Made by a program: the position numbers and the translations under genes | Part shown: positions 10,987 to 20,367 of the stretch, piece by piece | How the letters are laid out: each line of letters opens with the position of its first letter | Numbering within the stretch: position 1 is the first letter of the stretch | NCBI RefSeq assembly: GCF_021088345.1 | Contig: NZ_CP088156.1 | Span: 3,162,001 to 3,226,000, forward strand | DNA length: 64,000 nt | From: Bradyrhizobium ontarionense | Lineage (GTDB): Bacteria; Pseudomonadota; Alphaproteobacteria; Rhizobiales; Xanthobacteraceae | Direction: 5' to 3' | Notes under the pieces: model-generated | Databases searched by the model: none | What the model saw: only the letters and a program-made list of their open reading frames with translations | Told to the model about the DNA's origin: nothing

Positions 10987-11499
10987 CTAGCGCGCGTAGT
11001 CCCAATCCGGTCGGATCGCGCCCGAGATGCAGTCGAACGCGCCCTCGACCAATTCATTCACCAGCAACCGATTGTAGTCGACCGGGCCGGGCATCGTCGC
11101 CCTGCCCTTCGGCACCGGCTTGAAGCCGACGCGGGCGTAGTAGGCGGCGTCGCCGACCAGCAGGATCAGACGGTGGCCCTGCGCCTTGGCGTCGCTGATC
11201 GAGCGCTCCAGCAAGGTACGACCGATGCCGTGCTTGCGGAAGGGCGGCTCGACCGTCAGCGGCCCGAGCATCAGCGCCTTGGTGTCACCGACGCAGATCG
11301 GCAGCTGCCGCACCGAGCCGACCAGCAGGGTGCCGATATGGGCCGTGAACGACAGTTCGAGCAGATGCTCGACATGCTCACGCAGCCGATAGGCGCTCAG
11401 CACGAAGCGGCCGGGGCCGAAGGTGCGCTCATGCAGCCGCTCGATCGCCTGCGCGTCGCCCGGCTTTTCGGCGGAAATCGTAATGGAGAGGTCACTCAT
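10987..11499 (-). CDS. GNAT family N-acetyltransferase
   Basis: 170 residues from the ATG at 11499 (MSDLSITIS). The acetyl-CoA binding signature RKHGIGRTLL follows LGPLTVEPPF, and ARVGFKPVP marks the last strand. It resembles the YhbS-like single-domain acetyltransferases; the substrate cannot be told from sequence. Longer in-frame extensions upstream are low complexity and not believed. It is convergent with the TonB receptor gene and divergent from eutB. Confidence 0.85.
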   Translation of the reverse strand: MSDLSITISAEKPGDAQAIERLHERTFGPGRFVLSAYRLREHVEHLLELSFTAHIGTLLVGSVRQLPICVGDTKALMLGPLTVEPPFRKHGIGRTLLERSISDAKAQGHRLILLVGDAAYYARVGFKPVPKGRATMPGPVDYNRLLVNELVEGAFDCISGAIRPDWDYAR

Positions 11500-11744
11500 G
11501 TGGGGTGGCGAGATAGCATCCCGAAGCGGCGCGGTCCATGGCGTGACCAGCCTGGTGTGAAGACGGTCGCCGGACAGCCTCGCAATGCTGAATTTATGAG
11601 CACCCGCCCGACGTGATCGAAGATTGTGCTGAGATGTCAAGTTTTCCGAGCGGACCTCATTTAACCTGAGACCGGTCATGAGCGTTGCGGTCGCCATCGC
11701 GACCGTCAGGATGGCTCTGACGCAGCACGGGCGGCAGGTCGAAG

Positions 11745-13145
11745 ATGACGGGTGGTTTCCGGTCGCGCCATCGCGGCGAAACACATGTGTTCGACGATCT
11801 CAAGACGCTGCTGGCCTGCGCCTCTCCGCGCCGCTCCGGCGATGAGCTCGCAGGCGTCGCCGCCGACAGCGCAGCGCGGCGGGTTGCCGCGCGCATGGCA
11901 CTGGCCGACGTGCCGCTGCAGCGGTTCCTCGACGAGCCGCTGATCCCCTATGAGGACGACGAGGTCACGCGGCTCATCCTCGACAGCCACGATGCGGCCG
12001 CATTCGCCGCCGTCGCCTCGCTGACGGTCGGCGAGCTGCGCGAATCGCTGATGTCGTGGGAGGCGGATGCCGACCGGCTTGCCGCGCTCGCGCCCGGTCT
12101 CACGCCCGAGATGGTCGCGGCCGTGTCGAAGCTCTGCGGCAATGGCGATCTGATCGCCATCGCCGCGAAATGCCGGGTGGTGACGGGTTTCCGCTCCACC
12201 ATCGGCCTGCCCGGCCGGCTGTCGTCGCGGCTGCAGCCCAACGATCCGACCGACGATCCGATGGCGATCGCGGCGGGCACGCTCGATGGCCTGTTGTTCG
12301 GAATGGGCGATGCCGTGATCGGCATCAATCCTGCTACCGACAATGTCGAGGCCTGCATCCGCCTGCTCACGATGCTCGACGAGCTCAGGCTGAAATTCGA
12401 GGTGCCGACGCAGTCCTGCGTGCTCAGCCACGTCACGACGTCGATCCAGGCCATCGAACAAGGCGCGCCGCTCGATCTCGTGTTCCAGTCGATCGCCGGC
12501 ACGGAGGCCGCGAACGCCGGCTTCGGCGTGACCCTCGCTCTGCTGGGCGAGGCGCAGGAGGCAGCGCTATCGCTCAAGCGCGGCACGGTCGGGTCCAACG
12601 TGATGTATTTCGAGACCGGCCAGGGCGCGGCGCTGTCCGCCGAGGCCCATCACGGCCTCGATCAGCAGACCGTCGAGGCCCGCGCCTATGCTGTCGCGCG
12701 CGCCTTCTCGCCGCTGCTGGTCAACACCGTCGTCGGCTTCATCGGCCCGGAATATCTCTACGACGCGAAGGAGATCATCCGCGCCGGGCTCGAGGACCAT
12801 TTCTGCGCCAAGCTGCTCGGCGTGCCCATGGGCTGCGACGTCTGCTACACCAACCACGCCGAGGCCGATCAGGACGACATGGACGATCTGGCGCTGCTGC
12901 TCGCGGCGGCCAACGTCAATTTCCTGATCGCGGTGCCCGGCGCCGACGACATCATGCTCAACTATCAGAGCCTGTCGCATCACGACGTGATGCGGCTGCG
13001 CCATCTGCTCGGCCGTCGCCCGGCGCCGGAATTCGAGGCCTGGCTGGCGCGGATGGGCCTGCTCGACGAGAGCGGACGCGTGCCACCGCTGCCCGGCAGC
13101 GCACCGGCGGTGACCCGGCTGATCGGCCAGGGAGCACGGGCATGA
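11745..13145 (+). CDS. eutB: ethanolamine ammonia-lyase heavy chain
   Basis: 466 residues, the expected EutB length. It has strong family motifs including SNVMYFETGQGAALSAEAHH followed by GLDQQTVEARAYAVARAFSP, and GCDVCYTNHAEADQDDMDDL. With EutC it forms the adenosylcobalamin-dependent enzyme that splits ethanolamine into acetaldehyde and ammonia. Its stop overlaps the eutC ATG by four bases (ATGA). No carboxysome-like shell genes, EutA reactivase or aldehyde dehydrogenase are adjacent, so this is the stand-alone type of ethanolamine pathway, with acetaldehyde handled elsewhere. Confidence 0.97.
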   Translation: MTGGFRSRHRGETHVFDDLKTLLACASPRRSGDELAGVAADSAARRVAARMALADVPLQRFLDEPLIPYEDDEVTRLILDSHDAAAFAAVASLTVGELRESLMSWEADADRLAALAPGLTPEMVAAVSKLCGNGDLIAIAAKCRVVTGFRSTIGLPGRLSSRLQPNDPTDDPMAIAAGTLDGLLFGMGDAVIGINPATDNVEACIRLLTMLDELRLKFEVPTQSCVLSHVTTSIQAIEQGAPLDLVFQSIAGTEAANAGFGVTLALLGEAQEAALSLKRGTVGSNVMYFETGQGAALSAEAHHGLDQQTVEARAYAVARAFSPLLVNTVVGFIGPEYLYDAKEIIRAGLEDHFCAKLLGVPMGCDVCYTNHAEADQDDMDDLALLLAAANVNFLIAVPGADDIMLNYQSLSHHDVMRLRHLLGRRPAPEFEAWLARMGLLDESGRVPPLPGSAPAVTRLIGQGARA

Positions 13146-13924
13146 GGGACGATGCCTTCGATAGGCTGCGCCGGATGACGCGCGCCCGCGTCGCGCTCGG
13201 GCGTTCCGGCGACGGGCTTCCGACGAAGGCCAAGCTGGAATTCCAGATGGCGCACGCGCTCGCCCGCGATGCCGTGTGGGGCAAAGTCAATTTCGAGAGC
13301 ATCGCAGCCGCGCTCGCGCCGCGCGAGGTGATCCATGTCGCAAGCGCTGCGGCCGATCGCGCGATATATCTGCGCCGGCCCGACCTCGGCCGCCGCCTGG
13401 CAGAGGGCGAGGCCGCGAAGCTGCCGCCCGGACCGTTCGATCTCGTGTTCGTCATTGCCGACGGGCTTTCTGCCGATGCCGTGGAAGGCCATGCGGCAAA
13501 TGTCGTGATCGCGACCGAAGCACGCCTCGCCGGTCTCACCATCGCGCCGGTCGTGCTGGCTTCGCAGGCACGTGTTGCTCTCGGCGATGACGTCGGGGCC
13601 ACGATGGGCGCGCGTCTCGTCGCGGTCCTGATTGGCGAACGTCCCGGCCTCTCCGCCGCCGACTCGCTCGGCGCCTATCTGTCGTTCAATCCGGCGCCGG
13701 GACTGCGCGACAGCGCGCGCAACTGCATCTCGAACATTCACGGCCATGGGCTCACGCCCGAACGCGCTGCCGACAAGCTCGCCTGGCTGGTCCGCGAGGC
13801 CCTGCGGATCGGCGTGACCGGGATCGGCCTCAAGGAGGCGGCGCCGGATGGCGCGATCGAGACGACACAACCGACAACTCAAATCACCCATCACAAACCG
13901 ACAGGAGCGCGTGCACATGAGTGA
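13142..13924 (+). CDS. eutC: ethanolamine ammonia-lyase light chain
   Basis: 260 residues. EutC signatures include the N-terminal FDRLRRMTRARVALGRSGDG and LEFQMAHALARDAV, and the C-terminal PGLRDSARNCISNIHGHGL. It supplies much of the B12-binding surface of the lyase. It is translationally coupled to eutB by an ATGA overlap, and its end overlaps the start of the permease gene by eight bases. The last 20 or so residues (after GLKEAAPDG) are low-complexity and Thr/His/Gln-rich, longer than needed for the family. Confidence 0.96.
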   Translation: MRDDAFDRLRRMTRARVALGRSGDGLPTKAKLEFQMAHALARDAVWGKVNFESIAAALAPREVIHVASAAADRAIYLRRPDLGRRLAEGEAAKLPPGPFDLVFVIADGLSADAVEGHAANVVIATEARLAGLTIAPVVLASQARVALGDDVGATMGARLVAVLIGERPGLSAADSLGAYLSFNPAPGLRDSARNCISNIHGHGLTPERAADKLAWLVREALRIGVTGIGLKEAAPDGAIETTQPTTQITHHKPTGARAHE

Positions 13925-15323
13925 CCAGACCAAACCGACACTTTCGAAGAGCCTGACCGGACTCCATCTCTGGGGCATCGCGGTCGGGCTCGTCATCTCC
14001 GGCGAGTATTTCGGCTGGAGCTATGGCTGGGACAAGGCCGGCACGCTCGGCTTCCTCGTCACCACGATCTTCATCGCGGTGATGTACACGACCTTCATTT
14101 TCTCCTTTACCGAGCTCACCACCGCGATCCCGCATGCCGGCGGGCCCTTCGCCTATTCCTACCGGGCGTTCGGACCGCTCGGCGGCTTCGTCGCCGGCTT
14201 TGCGACGCTGATCGAGTTCGTGTTTGCACCGCCCGCCATCGCGCTCGCGATCGGCGCCTATCTCAACGTCCAGTTTCCCGCGCTGTCGCCGAAGACGGCC
14301 GCGGTCGGCGCCTACGTCGTATTCATGGCGCTCAACATCGCCGGCGTGACCATCGCGGCGACTTTCGAGTTGTTCGTCACGATCCTGGCGATCATCGAAC
14401 TCTTCGTGTTCATGGGTGTCGTGTCCCCGGGCTTCTCCTTCGCCAACTTCGCCGCGAATGGCTGGGCTGGAGAAACTTCGTTCTCGATGGCGAGCGTCGG
14501 CGGAATCATCGCGGCCATTCCATTCGCGATCTGGTTCTTCCTGGCGATCGAGGGCGCCGCGATGGCGGCAGAAGAGACCAAGAACCCGACCCGGACCATT
14601 CCGCTCGCCTACATCGCCGGCATCCTGACCCTGGTCGTGCTGGCCTTCGGCACCATGATCATGGCCGGCGGCGTCGGCGACTGGGCGAAGCTCTCCAACA
14701 TCAACGATCCGCTGCCGCAGGCGATGAAGATCGTCGTCGGCGAGAACTCAGGCTGGCTGCACATGCTGGTGTGGATCGGCCTGTTCGGCCTGATCGCCTC
14801 GTTCCACGGCATCATCATGGGCTATTCGCGGCAGATCTTCGCACTGTCCCGCGCCGGCTTCCTGCCGGCGAAGCTCGCCGCCCTGCATCCGACCTGCCGC
14901 ACGCCGCACTGGGCCATCCTTGCCGGCGGCGTGGTCGGAATCGCCGCGATCTTCTCCGACGAGCTGATCCAGTTCGCCGGACAGACGCTGACCGCAAACA
15001 TCGTCACCATGAGCGTGTTCGGCGCCCTGGTGATGTACATCATGAGCATGGCCGCGCTGTTCCGCCTGCGCACCACCGAGCCCAACCTGGTGCGGCCGTT
15101 CATGGCGCCGCTCTATCCGGTGCTTCCGGCCGTCGCATTGGTGAGCGCGACGCTCTCGCTGCTCACGATGATCTGGTTCAATTTACAGGTGTTCGCGGCA
15201 TTCGTCGTGCTGTTCGCCGCCGGCCTGCTGCTGTATCGTCTGACGGCAGGTCAACGCGGCAATGCGGCCAACGACAATCTGCTCGACATCGCCTTGAACG
15301 AAGCCCGCGCCATGGTCGACTGA
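13917..15323 (+). CDS. eat: ethanolamine permease (APC superfamily)
   Basis: 468 residues with about 12 membrane helices in the amino acid-polyamine-organocation fold (SGEYFGWSYGWDKAG in helix 1, then GGPFAYSYRAFGPLGG). It matches Eat-type ethanolamine transporters, and its position directly after eutBC supports the substrate. AGGAG lies about 10 bases before the ATG at 13917, and the gene overlaps eutC by eight bases. Imports ethanolamine, presumably from phospholipid breakdown, for use as nitrogen or carbon source. Confidence 0.92.
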   Translation: MSDQTKPTLSKSLTGLHLWGIAVGLVISGEYFGWSYGWDKAGTLGFLVTTIFIAVMYTTFIFSFTELTTAIPHAGGPFAYSYRAFGPLGGFVAGFATLIEFVFAPPAIALAIGAYLNVQFPALSPKTAAVGAYVVFMALNIAGVTIAATFELFVTILAIIELFVFMGVVSPGFSFANFAANGWAGETSFSMASVGGIIAAIPFAIWFFLAIEGAAMAAEETKNPTRTIPLAYIAGILTLVVLAFGTMIMAGGVGDWAKLSNINDPLPQAMKIVVGENSGWLHMLVWIGLFGLIASFHGIIMGYSRQIFALSRAGFLPAKLAALHPTCRTPHWAILAGGVVGIAAIFSDELIQFAGQTLTANIVTMSVFGALVMYIMSMAALFRLRTTEPNLVRPFMAPLYPVLPAVALVSATLSLLTMIWFNLQVFAAFVVLFAAGLLLYRLTAGQRGNAANDNLLDIALNEARAMVD

Positions 15324-15481
15324 TCCGGCCGGATCGCGAGACCTTCAATCGATACGAACAAACTCTCCGCGTCATGCGCCCGCGCGGAGGGTTTCATCGC
15401 CAGCCGACGGCTGGCAGGCATGTGACTTGCATAACTACGAGGTGTGAACCGGGAACGTATTTCCTCGAAAGCGAGGATTTC

Positions 15482-16543
15482 ATGGCACAGCGTCTTGCAG
15501 CCGAAAGCCAGCATCCGCAAAATCGCAGCCGGAACATTCTGGCCGCCGCGGCGACCGGGGTTGCAGACTTCATCGCTCGGACGGGCGGTCGTCCGGAAGC
15601 GGTGTTCGAGCGGATCGGCATCGATGCCGCATGCCTCGGCCAGACCCGCAGCGCGCTTGATCTCGCCGATTATGTGGCGATGATGGAAGACGCCGCCCAG
15701 GAGACCGGCAACGACAATTTCGGACTGTGGTTCGGCCAGCGCTACCAGCCGCGGATGTTGGGCCTGATCGGCGAGATCGCGCTGTCAGCCCCGACGCTCG
15801 GCTCGGCGATCGAGCACCTTGCGCTGTGGTTTCCCTGGCACCAGCAGGCGACCGAGACCCGCCTCACGCGTCAGGACGGATTTCTCCGTCTCGAATATCG
15901 CATCCTCGACGGGTCGATTGTCGATCGCCGGCAGGACGCCGAATTGACCATGGGCATGTTCGCGAACGTCTTCCGCGCCTGCCTGCCGTCGGGCTGGGCG
16001 CCGGAGATGGTGCTGTTCGAGCACGCGCGGCCCGCCGCATGGCGCGACCATGAAACAGCCTTCGATGCCGACGTGGGATGGTCGCACGGCACCAACGCAC
16101 TGATGTTTCGCGACCATGGCCTCGACCGCGCCATGCCGCAGGCCGACCTGTCACGCCTGCAGCGGCTGACGACCGATCTGGCTGGCGTCGCGGGCTCGTG
16201 CGGCACGCCGGCGTTCCTCGATCTGGTTCGCGGCGAGATCAGGCGCCGGCTGGCCGTCGGTCCGCTTCATCTCGAGGAGATCGCGGACGCGCTGTCGACC
16301 ACGCCCTGGACCTTGCAGCGTCGCCTTGCCGAGTTCGGCGCCACGTTCTCCGATCTCGTCGAGGCGACGCGTCTCGATCTCGCCCGCCACTATCTGCGCC
16401 AGGCGCATCTGCCGCTCGGCGACGTCGCCTTCCTGCTCGGCTATTCCGAGGCGTCCGCCTTCTCCCGCGCGTTTTCGCGCTGGGCGGGCTGCGGCCCGCG
16501 GCAGTGGCGCCAGCTGTCCAGGCAGGTGCTGTCCCGCAGCTGA
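15482..16543 (+). CDS. AraC-family transcriptional regulator (candidate eut regulator)
   Basis: 353 residues. The N-terminal half is an arabinose-binding-like domain of the OruR/ArgR group (AAATGVADFIARTGGRPEAVF). The C-terminal AraC helix-turn-helix pair includes LGDVAFLLGYSEASAFSRAF and ends FSRWAGCGPRQWR. It follows the ethanolamine permease on the same strand after 158 bases. EutR in enterobacteria and EatR in Pseudomonas are AraC-type, so it probably activates eutBC-eat in response to ethanolamine (inference). Start chosen at ATG 15482. Confidence 0.88.
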   Translation: MAQRLAAESQHPQNRSRNILAAAATGVADFIARTGGRPEAVFERIGIDAACLGQTRSALDLADYVAMMEDAAQETGNDNFGLWFGQRYQPRMLGLIGEIALSAPTLGSAIEHLALWFPWHQQATETRLTRQDGFLRLEYRILDGSIVDRRQDAELTMGMFANVFRACLPSGWAPEMVLFEHARPAAWRDHETAFDADVGWSHGTNALMFRDHGLDRAMPQADLSRLQRLTTDLAGVAGSCGTPAFLDLVRGEIRRRLAVGPLHLEEIADALSTTPWTLQRRLAEFGATFSDLVEATRLDLARHYLRQAHLPLGDVAFLLGYSEASAFSRAFSRWAGCGPRQWRQLSRQVLSRS

Positions 16544-16559
16544 CGCCAGGACGCAGGCG

Positions 16560-17732
16560 TCACTCCGCCGGCATCGTCTTCTCGACCAGCCGCACCCAAT
16601 AGGAGGCGCCGTGGCCGAGAATGTTGTCGTTGAAACGATAGGCCGGGTGGTGACAGTCCTTGCCGTCGCCCATGCCGAGGAAGACGAAGGCACCGGGCCG
16701 CGCCTCCAGCATGAAGGCGAAATCCTCGGCGCCCATCAGCGGCGGCGCGTTGTCGACGACCCGCTCAGCGCCGACCACGTCACGGGCGACGTCGGCGGCG
16801 ATCACGGTCTCGCGCGCATGGTTCATCGTGATCGGATAGAGCCGCGTGTATGTCGTCGTCGCCGTACCGCCATAGGTGCGGGCGATGCCGTCGGCGACCT
16901 CGGCGATTCGGCGCTCGACCAGGTCGCGCACGTCGGGATCGAGCGTGCGCACGGTGCCCTTCAGCTCGACCGTCTCGGGAATGACGTTCATGGCCTTGCC
17001 GGCCTCGACGACGCAGATCGAGATGACCGCGGATTTGATCGGATCGACGTTGCGCGACACGATCGACTGCAGCGCGGTGATGATGTGCGCGGCGATCAGG
17101 ACGCTGTCGACTGCCTTGTGAACACCGGCGCCGGCATGACCGCCCTTGCCGTGCACGGTGATCTCCAGCTGGTCGGACGAGGCCAGCATCGCGCCCGGCC
17201 GCAAGGCAAATACGCCTTCGGGCACGCCCGGCGCGTTGTGCAGGCCATAGACCTCCTGAATGCCCCAGCGGGTCATCAGGCCGTCATCGACCATCGCCTT
17301 GCCGCCGGCGCCGCCCTCCTCGGCCGGCTGGAAGATCACGATCGCCGTGCCATCGAAATTCCGCGTCTCGGCGAGATGCTTGGCGGCGCCGAGCAGCATG
17401 GCGGTGTGGCCGTCATGGCCGCAGGCATGCATGAGGCCCGGGGTCTTCGACGCGTAGGGCACGCCGGAGGCCTCCTCGATCGGCAGCGCGTCCATGTCCG
17501 CGCGCAGGCCGATGGTGCGTCCGGACGTCGTGTTGCGGCCGCGGATGACGCCGACCACGCCGGTGCGCCCGATGCCGGTGACCACCTCGTCGCAACCGAA
17601 TTCGCGCAGGCGCTCGGCGACGATGCCGGCCGTGCGATGCACCTCGTACATCAATTCGGGATGTTCATGGAGATCATGGCGCCAGGCGGCCATATCGTCG
17701 GCGAGCGCGGCGATGCTGTTGAGGATGGGCAT
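16560..17732 (-). CDS. M20 family amidohydrolase (hippurate hydrolase-like)
   Basis: 390 residues. Metal-binding motifs of the M20D amidohydrolases are present: RADMDALPIEE, MHACGHDGHT and FQPAEEGGAGG, with a bacterial exopeptidase dimerisation domain between (ITVHGKGGHAGAGVHKAVD). Enzymes of this group remove N-acyl groups from amino acids or hydrolyse hippurate and IAA conjugates; the exact substrate is not predictable. Start at the ATG at 17732 (MPILNSI), since the upstream extension to 17816 is not family-like. It converges on the AraC gene with a 16-base gap. Confidence 0.9.
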   Translation of the reverse strand: MPILNSIAALADDMAAWRHDLHEHPELMYEVHRTAGIVAERLREFGCDEVVTGIGRTGVVGVIRGRNTTSGRTIGLRADMDALPIEEASGVPYASKTPGLMHACGHDGHTAMLLGAAKHLAETRNFDGTAIVIFQPAEEGGAGGKAMVDDGLMTRWGIQEVYGLHNAPGVPEGVFALRPGAMLASSDQLEITVHGKGGHAGAGVHKAVDSVLIAAHIITALQSIVSRNVDPIKSAVISICVVEAGKAMNVIPETVELKGTVRTLDPDVRDLVERRIAEVADGIARTYGGTATTTYTRLYPITMNHARETVIAADVARDVVGAERVVDNAPPLMGAEDFAFMLEARPGAFVFLGMGDGKDCHHPAYRFNDNILGHGASYWVRLVEKTMPAE

Positions 17733-17838
17733 GGGAAGCGGTGTTCTCGTTCCAGGAAGTTGACGACCCCGAACCATGACCGCAACCGCGGGCGGACACA
17801 AGCTTCCGCCACTCAATGTCGGCCTTCGCTCCCGAGTG

Positions 17839-18771
17839 TCAGCCGCCCACCGGCTGCTGTGACAGATAGGCCAGCAGCTTCATCTCGCGCCGGCCACGCG
17901 TGACCGTATCGAGCACCAGCCCGGACGAGGCCGACAACAGCGCCATGATCATCAGGCCCATCGACAGCACCGCGGTCGGCAGCCGCGGCACCAGCCCGGT
18001 CTCGAAGTAGGTGACGAAGATCGGGATGGCGAAGCCGACCGACACCAGCGCGAAGAAGATGCCGATCGCGGTGAAGAAGCGCAGCGGCTTCTCCGAACGG
18101 TACAGCTTCAGGATCGTGCCCAGAATCCGGAAGCCGTCGCGCCAGGTGTTGAGCTTGGAGACCGAGCCTTCGGGCCGCGCGTAATAGGGCGTCGCGATCT
18201 CGGCGACCGGCAGCGCCAACTCCAGCGCGTGGACGGTGAGCTCAGTCTCGATCTCGAAGCCGTCCGAGAGGACGGGGAAGGATTTGACGAAGCGGCGCGA
18301 GAACACGCGGTAGCCGGACAGGATGTCCTTGAAGGCCTGGCCGAACACCTCGGCGAGGAAGCTCGTCAGCATCCAGTTGCCGGTGCGGTGGCCCATCCGG
18401 TAGGCGGCCTGCTCCTGGTCGACCCGCAGCCCCACGACCATATCGAGGTGCTCGTTGACGAGACGCTCGATCATATCAGGGGCGCTTGGCGCATCATAGG
18501 TCGCATCGCCGTCGACCAGCACGTAGATGTCGGCATCGACATCGGCGAACATGCGCCGGACCACATGGCCCTTGCCCTGCCGCCGTTCGCTGCGCACCTC
18601 GGCGCCGGCCGCGCGCGCGACCTCGATCGTGCGATCCTTCGAGTTGTTGTCGTAGACGTAAACTGTCGCCGTCGGCAGCGCCTGCCTGAAGCTCCTGACC
18701 ACGGAGGCGACCGCAGCCTCCTCGTTGTAGCACGGCACCAGGACGGCGATCCGCATCGATGGTGATATCAT
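17839..18771 (-). CDS. family 2 glycosyltransferase with C-terminal membrane helices
   Basis: About 310 residues. The GT2 domain starts with IAVLVPCYNEEAAVASVV and carries DGDATYDAP as its DxD-type nucleotide-sugar site. It is followed by two hydrophobic helices (FFTAIGIFFALVSVGFAIPIF and AVLSMGLMIMALLSASSGLV), the layout of DPM1-like or GtrB-like polyprenyl-phosphate glycosyltransferases. It would transfer a sugar to a lipid carrier at the inner membrane. ATG at 18771 is preferred because GGGAG-like bases precede it. The Nudix gene lies just upstream on the same strand. Confidence 0.87.
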   Translation of the reverse strand: MISPSMRIAVLVPCYNEEAAVASVVRSFRQALPTATVYVYDNNSKDRTIEVARAAGAEVRSERRQGKGHVVRRMFADVDADIYVLVDGDATYDAPSAPDMIERLVNEHLDMVVGLRVDQEQAAYRMGHRTGNWMLTSFLAEVFGQAFKDILSGYRVFSRRFVKSFPVLSDGFEIETELTVHALELALPVAEIATPYYARPEGSVSKLNTWRDGFRILGTILKLYRSEKPLRFFTAIGIFFALVSVGFAIPIFVTYFETGLVPRLPTAVLSMGLMIMALLSASSGLVLDTVTRGRREMKLLAYLSQQPVGG

Positions 18772-18819
18772 TGACCGATCTCCCACGGCCGGGAGACTGC
18801 CTGCATTCGGTGCAGAATT

Positions 18820-19341
18820 TCATAATGAGCCGGCGGCAGGGCGCTGTTCCGGACGCCAGGTCGGAATGATCTTAACGCCGTCTAGCACCTCGCGCAGGCG
18901 GGACAGCGTGCCGAGGGTGGTTCCCTCCGGCAGCGCGTCGAGGGCGAAGAATCCGGTCTCGACGATCTCGTGGTTGGGCTCCGGCGGCCAGTCCTGCGTG
19001 AACCTTTTGATAACGAACACCGCGACGTGGTCCCGAACCGAGACGTGACTGTTGAGGAAGATGCCGTGCAGCTCCGGCTCGCCGGCCAGCGCGATCCGCC
19101 CTTCCTCGAACAGCTCCCGTTCCAGGGCCTCCATGAACGTCTCTCCGACCTCGACGCCCCCGCCCGGCAGGTGCCAGCCGGACACGTAGCCATGCCGCAC
19201 CAGGAACACGCGGTTCGCGGCATCCAGCACAACCCCGCGGACGCCCAAGGTCATGCCGCGGGCGAAGCGCCAATACAGGTGGAATCCCCGCCTCAACACG
19301 GGCTCGAACCGGCTTCTCAGCCCGCTGAGATATGTCGTCAT
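18820..19341 (-). CDS. NUDIX hydrolase
   Basis: 173 residues with a full Nudix box, GGVEVGETFMEALERELFEE followed by GRI. It would hydrolyse a nucleoside diphosphate linked to another moiety, using Mg ions bound by the glutamates of the box. Substrate unknown. It sits 48 bases upstream of the glycosyltransferase on the same strand and may be co-transcribed, which hints at but does not prove a nucleotide-sugar-related substrate. Divergent from the metallophosphoesterase gene. Confidence 0.88.
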   Translation of the reverse strand: MTTYLSGLRSRFEPVLRRGFHLYWRFARGMTLGVRGVVLDAANRVFLVRHGYVSGWHLPGGGVEVGETFMEALERELFEEGRIALAGEPELHGIFLNSHVSVRDHVAVFVIKRFTQDWPPEPNHEIVETGFFALDALPEGTTLGTLSRLREVLDGVKIIPTWRPEQRPAAGSL

Positions 19342-19467
19342 CGCTGTCGTCGTCCTGGTTGGTCTTGCGCTCGAAGGCAGGGCTTGTCATGAGAGCCACC
19401 AGCATGAGGGATAGCACGACATGACAGCCGGGCGCGCTCGCATCCACATTCGGCGCAGAGGCCGCTG

Positions 19468-20352
19468 ATGGCCGCCTTCACGCTCGCCCATCTGTCCGAT
19501 CCGCATCTCGCGCCGTTGTCGCGGCCGCGACTGTCCGAGCTCGCCGGCAAGCGTGCGCTCGGCTATCTCAACTGGACGCGCAACCGCTACAAATATCATC
19601 GCCGCGAGGTGCTCGACCTGCTGGTCTCCGACCTGCATGCGCAGATGCCGGACCAGATCGCGGTCACCGGCGATCTGGTCAATTTCGCGCTGGAATCGGA
19701 ATTCCCGCTGGCACAGGCCTGGCTCCGGACGGTCGGCCCGCCCGACAAGGTCACCGCGATCCCCGGCAACCACGACGCCTATGTGCGCTCGACCCGGCTG
19801 CGCTTCGCCGAAAGCTTCGCCTCTTATTTCGGCGGCGATGGCGAGGGACCGGCGACCTTTCCCTCGCTGCGCCGGCGCGGGGCGCTGGCGCTGATCAGCC
19901 TGTCCTCGGCTGTCCCTTCGGCCCCATTCCTGGCGACGGGCCGGCTCGGCAGCGCGCAGCTTGCGGCGCTCGAGCAGTTGCTAGGATCGCTCGGCAACGA
20001 GCAGGCGTTTCGCGTATTGCTGGTGCATCATCCGCTGCGCTCGGCCAATCGGATGAAGCGGCTCACCGATGCCCAGGACCTCATCGCCCTGCTCGCGCGC
20101 CACGGCGTCGAGCTGATCCTGCACGGCCACGACCACGTGCATTCGACGATCTGGATCGACGGTCCGGAACGCAAGATTCCGGTCGTGGGTGTCCCTTCCG
20201 CCTCCTCGATCGCGCACGGCCATTATCCGGCCGCGGCCTACAACATCTTCGCCATCTCCCGCGACGGCAATCACTGGCGCTGCGACATGACCGTGCGCGG
20301 TGTCAACGAGGCGATGCGGGTGCGCGAAATCCGCGAGATCCGCCTGCTCTGA
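19468..20352 (+). CDS. calcineurin-like metallophosphoesterase
   Basis: 294 residues with all the dinuclear-metal motifs in order: D-x-H in HLSDPHLAP (Asp11, His13), GD in VTGDLVNF (Asp69), GNHD (101-103), HHPL, and the final HGHDHVHS. Likely a phosphodiesterase or phosphatase of the Icc/CpdA type. The substrate is not determined by sequence. No signal peptide, so cytosolic. Confidence 0.9.
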   Translation: MAAFTLAHLSDPHLAPLSRPRLSELAGKRALGYLNWTRNRYKYHRREVLDLLVSDLHAQMPDQIAVTGDLVNFALESEFPLAQAWLRTVGPPDKVTAIPGNHDAYVRSTRLRFAESFASYFGGDGEGPATFPSLRRRGALALISLSSAVPSAPFLATGRLGSAQLAALEQLLGSLGNEQAFRVLLVHHPLRSANRMKRLTDAQDLIALLARHGVELILHGHDHVHSTIWIDGPERKIPVVGVPSASSIAHGHYPAAAYNIFAISRDGNHWRCDMTVRGVNEAMRVREIREIRLL

Positions 20353-20367
20353 AACGCGGGCCGCGCC

